Shown: positions 6,438 to 6,747 of the stretch, piece after piece
Layout of the letters: each line of letters begins with the position of its first letter
Position numbering within the stretch: the stretch's first letter is position 1
Assembly (NCBI GenBank): GCA_045599385.1
Contig: JAZRVW010000016.1
Location: 1-6,747 of the forward strand
From: F23-B02 sp045599385
GTDB lineage: Bacteria; Bacillota; Clostridia; Oscillospirales; Oscillospiraceae
Direction of reading: 5' to 3'
Length of the DNA stretch: 6,747 nucleotides
Notes under the pieces: generated by a model
Database searches by the model: none
Told to the model about the DNA's origin: nothing
The model's input: the letters and a program-made list of their open reading frames with translations, nothing else
Position numbers and translations under genes: made by a program

Positions 6438-6466
6438 ATATTAACATTTAGAAAGCGAGCTGTCAA
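6438..6466 (-). promoter_or_regulatory. Consensus sigma-A promoter of the AT-rich orphan gene
   Basis: On the minus strand a perfect TTGACA (6461-6466) is followed after 17 bases by TAATAT (6438-6443), with TGT just before it as an extended -10. Transcription should begin near 6431, about 15 bases before the ATG, leaving room only for the ribosome binding site. It is the strongest promoter in the window by consensus and shows no obvious operator. Confidence 0.85.
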
Positions 6467-6570
6467 ACACACAGAATATCAGATCATATGTTCAACGCTT
6501 ATACAAAGTCATCCGCAATTACACAATTGAATAAAAAAAACAGTAATTCCGCGATAAGCATGGGGTGAGG

Positions 6571-6599
6571 GCGAGAGGGGATTGGTTATTCCCTCTCGC
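6571..6599. repeat. 12-bp stem hairpin (GCGAGAGGG/CCCTCTCGC)
   Basis: GCGAGAGGGGAT (6571-6582) and ATTCCCTCTCGC (6588-6599) pair at 11 of 12 positions, the twelfth being a possible wobble, around a 5-base loop. No T run follows on either strand, so it is not a simple terminator. It is the leftmost of several hairpins that fill the right end of the window. Confidence 0.6.
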
Positions 6600-6623
6600 T
6601 AAATTTGAGCGAAGCGGATAAAA

Positions 6624-6685
6624 CTTCTTCCCCTGACGCAAAAAATCCATCCTTTCGGATGGATTTTTTGCGTCAGGGGAAGAAG
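6624..6685. repeat. Perfect 29-bp inverted repeat with tetraloop; terminator-like core
   Basis: CTTCTTCCCCTGACGC plus AAAAAATCCATCC (6624-6652) is matched without error by its reverse complement at 6657-6685, leaving only TTTC as loop. On the minus strand the loop reads C(GAAA)G, a stable GNRA tetraloop. The core, 9 bp flanked by A6 and T6 (6638-6671), would be a classical bidirectional intrinsic terminator. However, the pairing continues 16 bp beyond the A/T tracts, which is abnormal for a terminator and suits a palindromic repeat element. It may end a minus-strand transcript coming from beyond the right edge. Confidence 0.75.
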
Positions 6686-6692
6686 GCTTTAC

Positions 6693-6740
6693 GCATATTG
6701 CTTTGCAATCTGCCGAGCTTGAAGCATAGCTTCTGCGCTC
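6693..6740. repeat. Two further nested hairpins at the right edge
   Basis: GCATATTGC (6693-6701) and GCAATCTGC (6705-6713) form a 9-bp stem with one mismatch and a TTT loop. Next to it, GAGC (6715-6718) with GCTC (6737-6740) encloses GAAGC (6721-6725) with GCTTC (6729-6733). Together with the hairpins at 6571-6599 and 6624-6685 they make 6571-6740 almost wholly self-complementary. No gene is supported between 6467 and the right edge; the stretch 6467-6570 shows nothing beyond a short CAATT-ACAC-AATTG repeat at 6516-6529. Confidence 0.55.
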
Positions 6741-6747
6741 CTCGTCG

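Noticed and set aside
6519..6746. Another open minus-strand frame of about 75 codons running in from the right edge through all the hairpins
   Set aside because: It spans perfect inverted repeats, has low-complexity repeat-like translation and no recognisable domain, so it is most likely chance.
6689..6747. Possible C-terminal end of a minus-strand gene (TRSAEAMLQARQIAKQYA, stop TAA at 6689-6691) followed by the 6624-6685 foldback as terminator
   Set aside because: Only 18 codons are visible and they coincide with two hairpins, one of which shares 9-mers with the truA-side palindrome. A real gene end cannot be excluded; the sequence beyond 6747 would decide.
1..6747. tRNA, rRNA, CRISPR array, riboswitch, transposase or phage genes
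   Set aside because: No cloverleaf, spaced direct repeats, recognisable vitamin riboswitch core, or recombinase motif was seen on either strand by eye.

Overview
All supported genes in this window lie on the minus strand, so the map reads right to left. The setting is a low-to-mid GC Gram-positive, most likely a gut Clostridia/Oscillospirales (Ruminococcus-like) bacterium. This rests on the ecfA1-ecfA2-ecfT-truA gene order, strong AGGAGG-type ribosome binding sites, consensus sigma-A promoters, short intergenic regions with hairpin terminators, and a DUF5711-like lipoprotein. The taxon is inference.

Region 1 (right edge to about 6540) has no supportable gene. It holds a cluster of inverted repeats, the most striking being a perfect 29-bp inverted repeat around a tetraloop (6624-6685). 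Region 2 (5966-6466) is an AT-rich, cysteine-rich orphan gene behind a textbook TTGACA-17-TAATAT promoter. Region 3 (4935-5873) carries two small unrecognised genes. The first is a soluble 122-aa protein with its own TTGCAA-17-TATAAT promoter. The second is a 137-aa two-span membrane protein with CxxC pairs at both ends. A hairpin follows each gene.

Region 4 (710-4902) is a tightly packed operon: a class I SAM-dependent methyltransferase, the two ATPases (ecfA1, ecfA2) and transmembrane subunit (ecfT) of an energy-coupling-factor vitamin transporter module, and the tRNA pseudouridine synthase truA. Junctions range from a 4-base overlap to a 13-base gap. The promoter is TTGCAA-17-TAAAAT at 4874-4902, with a perfect 14-bp palindrome at the predicted transcription start. 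No substrate-binding S component is present, so the Ecf module probably serves S components encoded elsewhere. Region 5 (left edge) is a lipoprotein gene that runs off the window.

The most unusual item is a 162-bp imperfect palindrome (561-722) between truA and the lipoprotein gene. It looks like a miniature inverted-repeat element. Its right end supplies the last three codons and the stop of truA, and its left end abuts the lipoprotein ribosome binding site. A pair of 9-mers from its stem (GCAGATTGC / GCAATATGC) recurs as a compact hairpin in the right-edge cluster, which suggests the two structured regions share a module.
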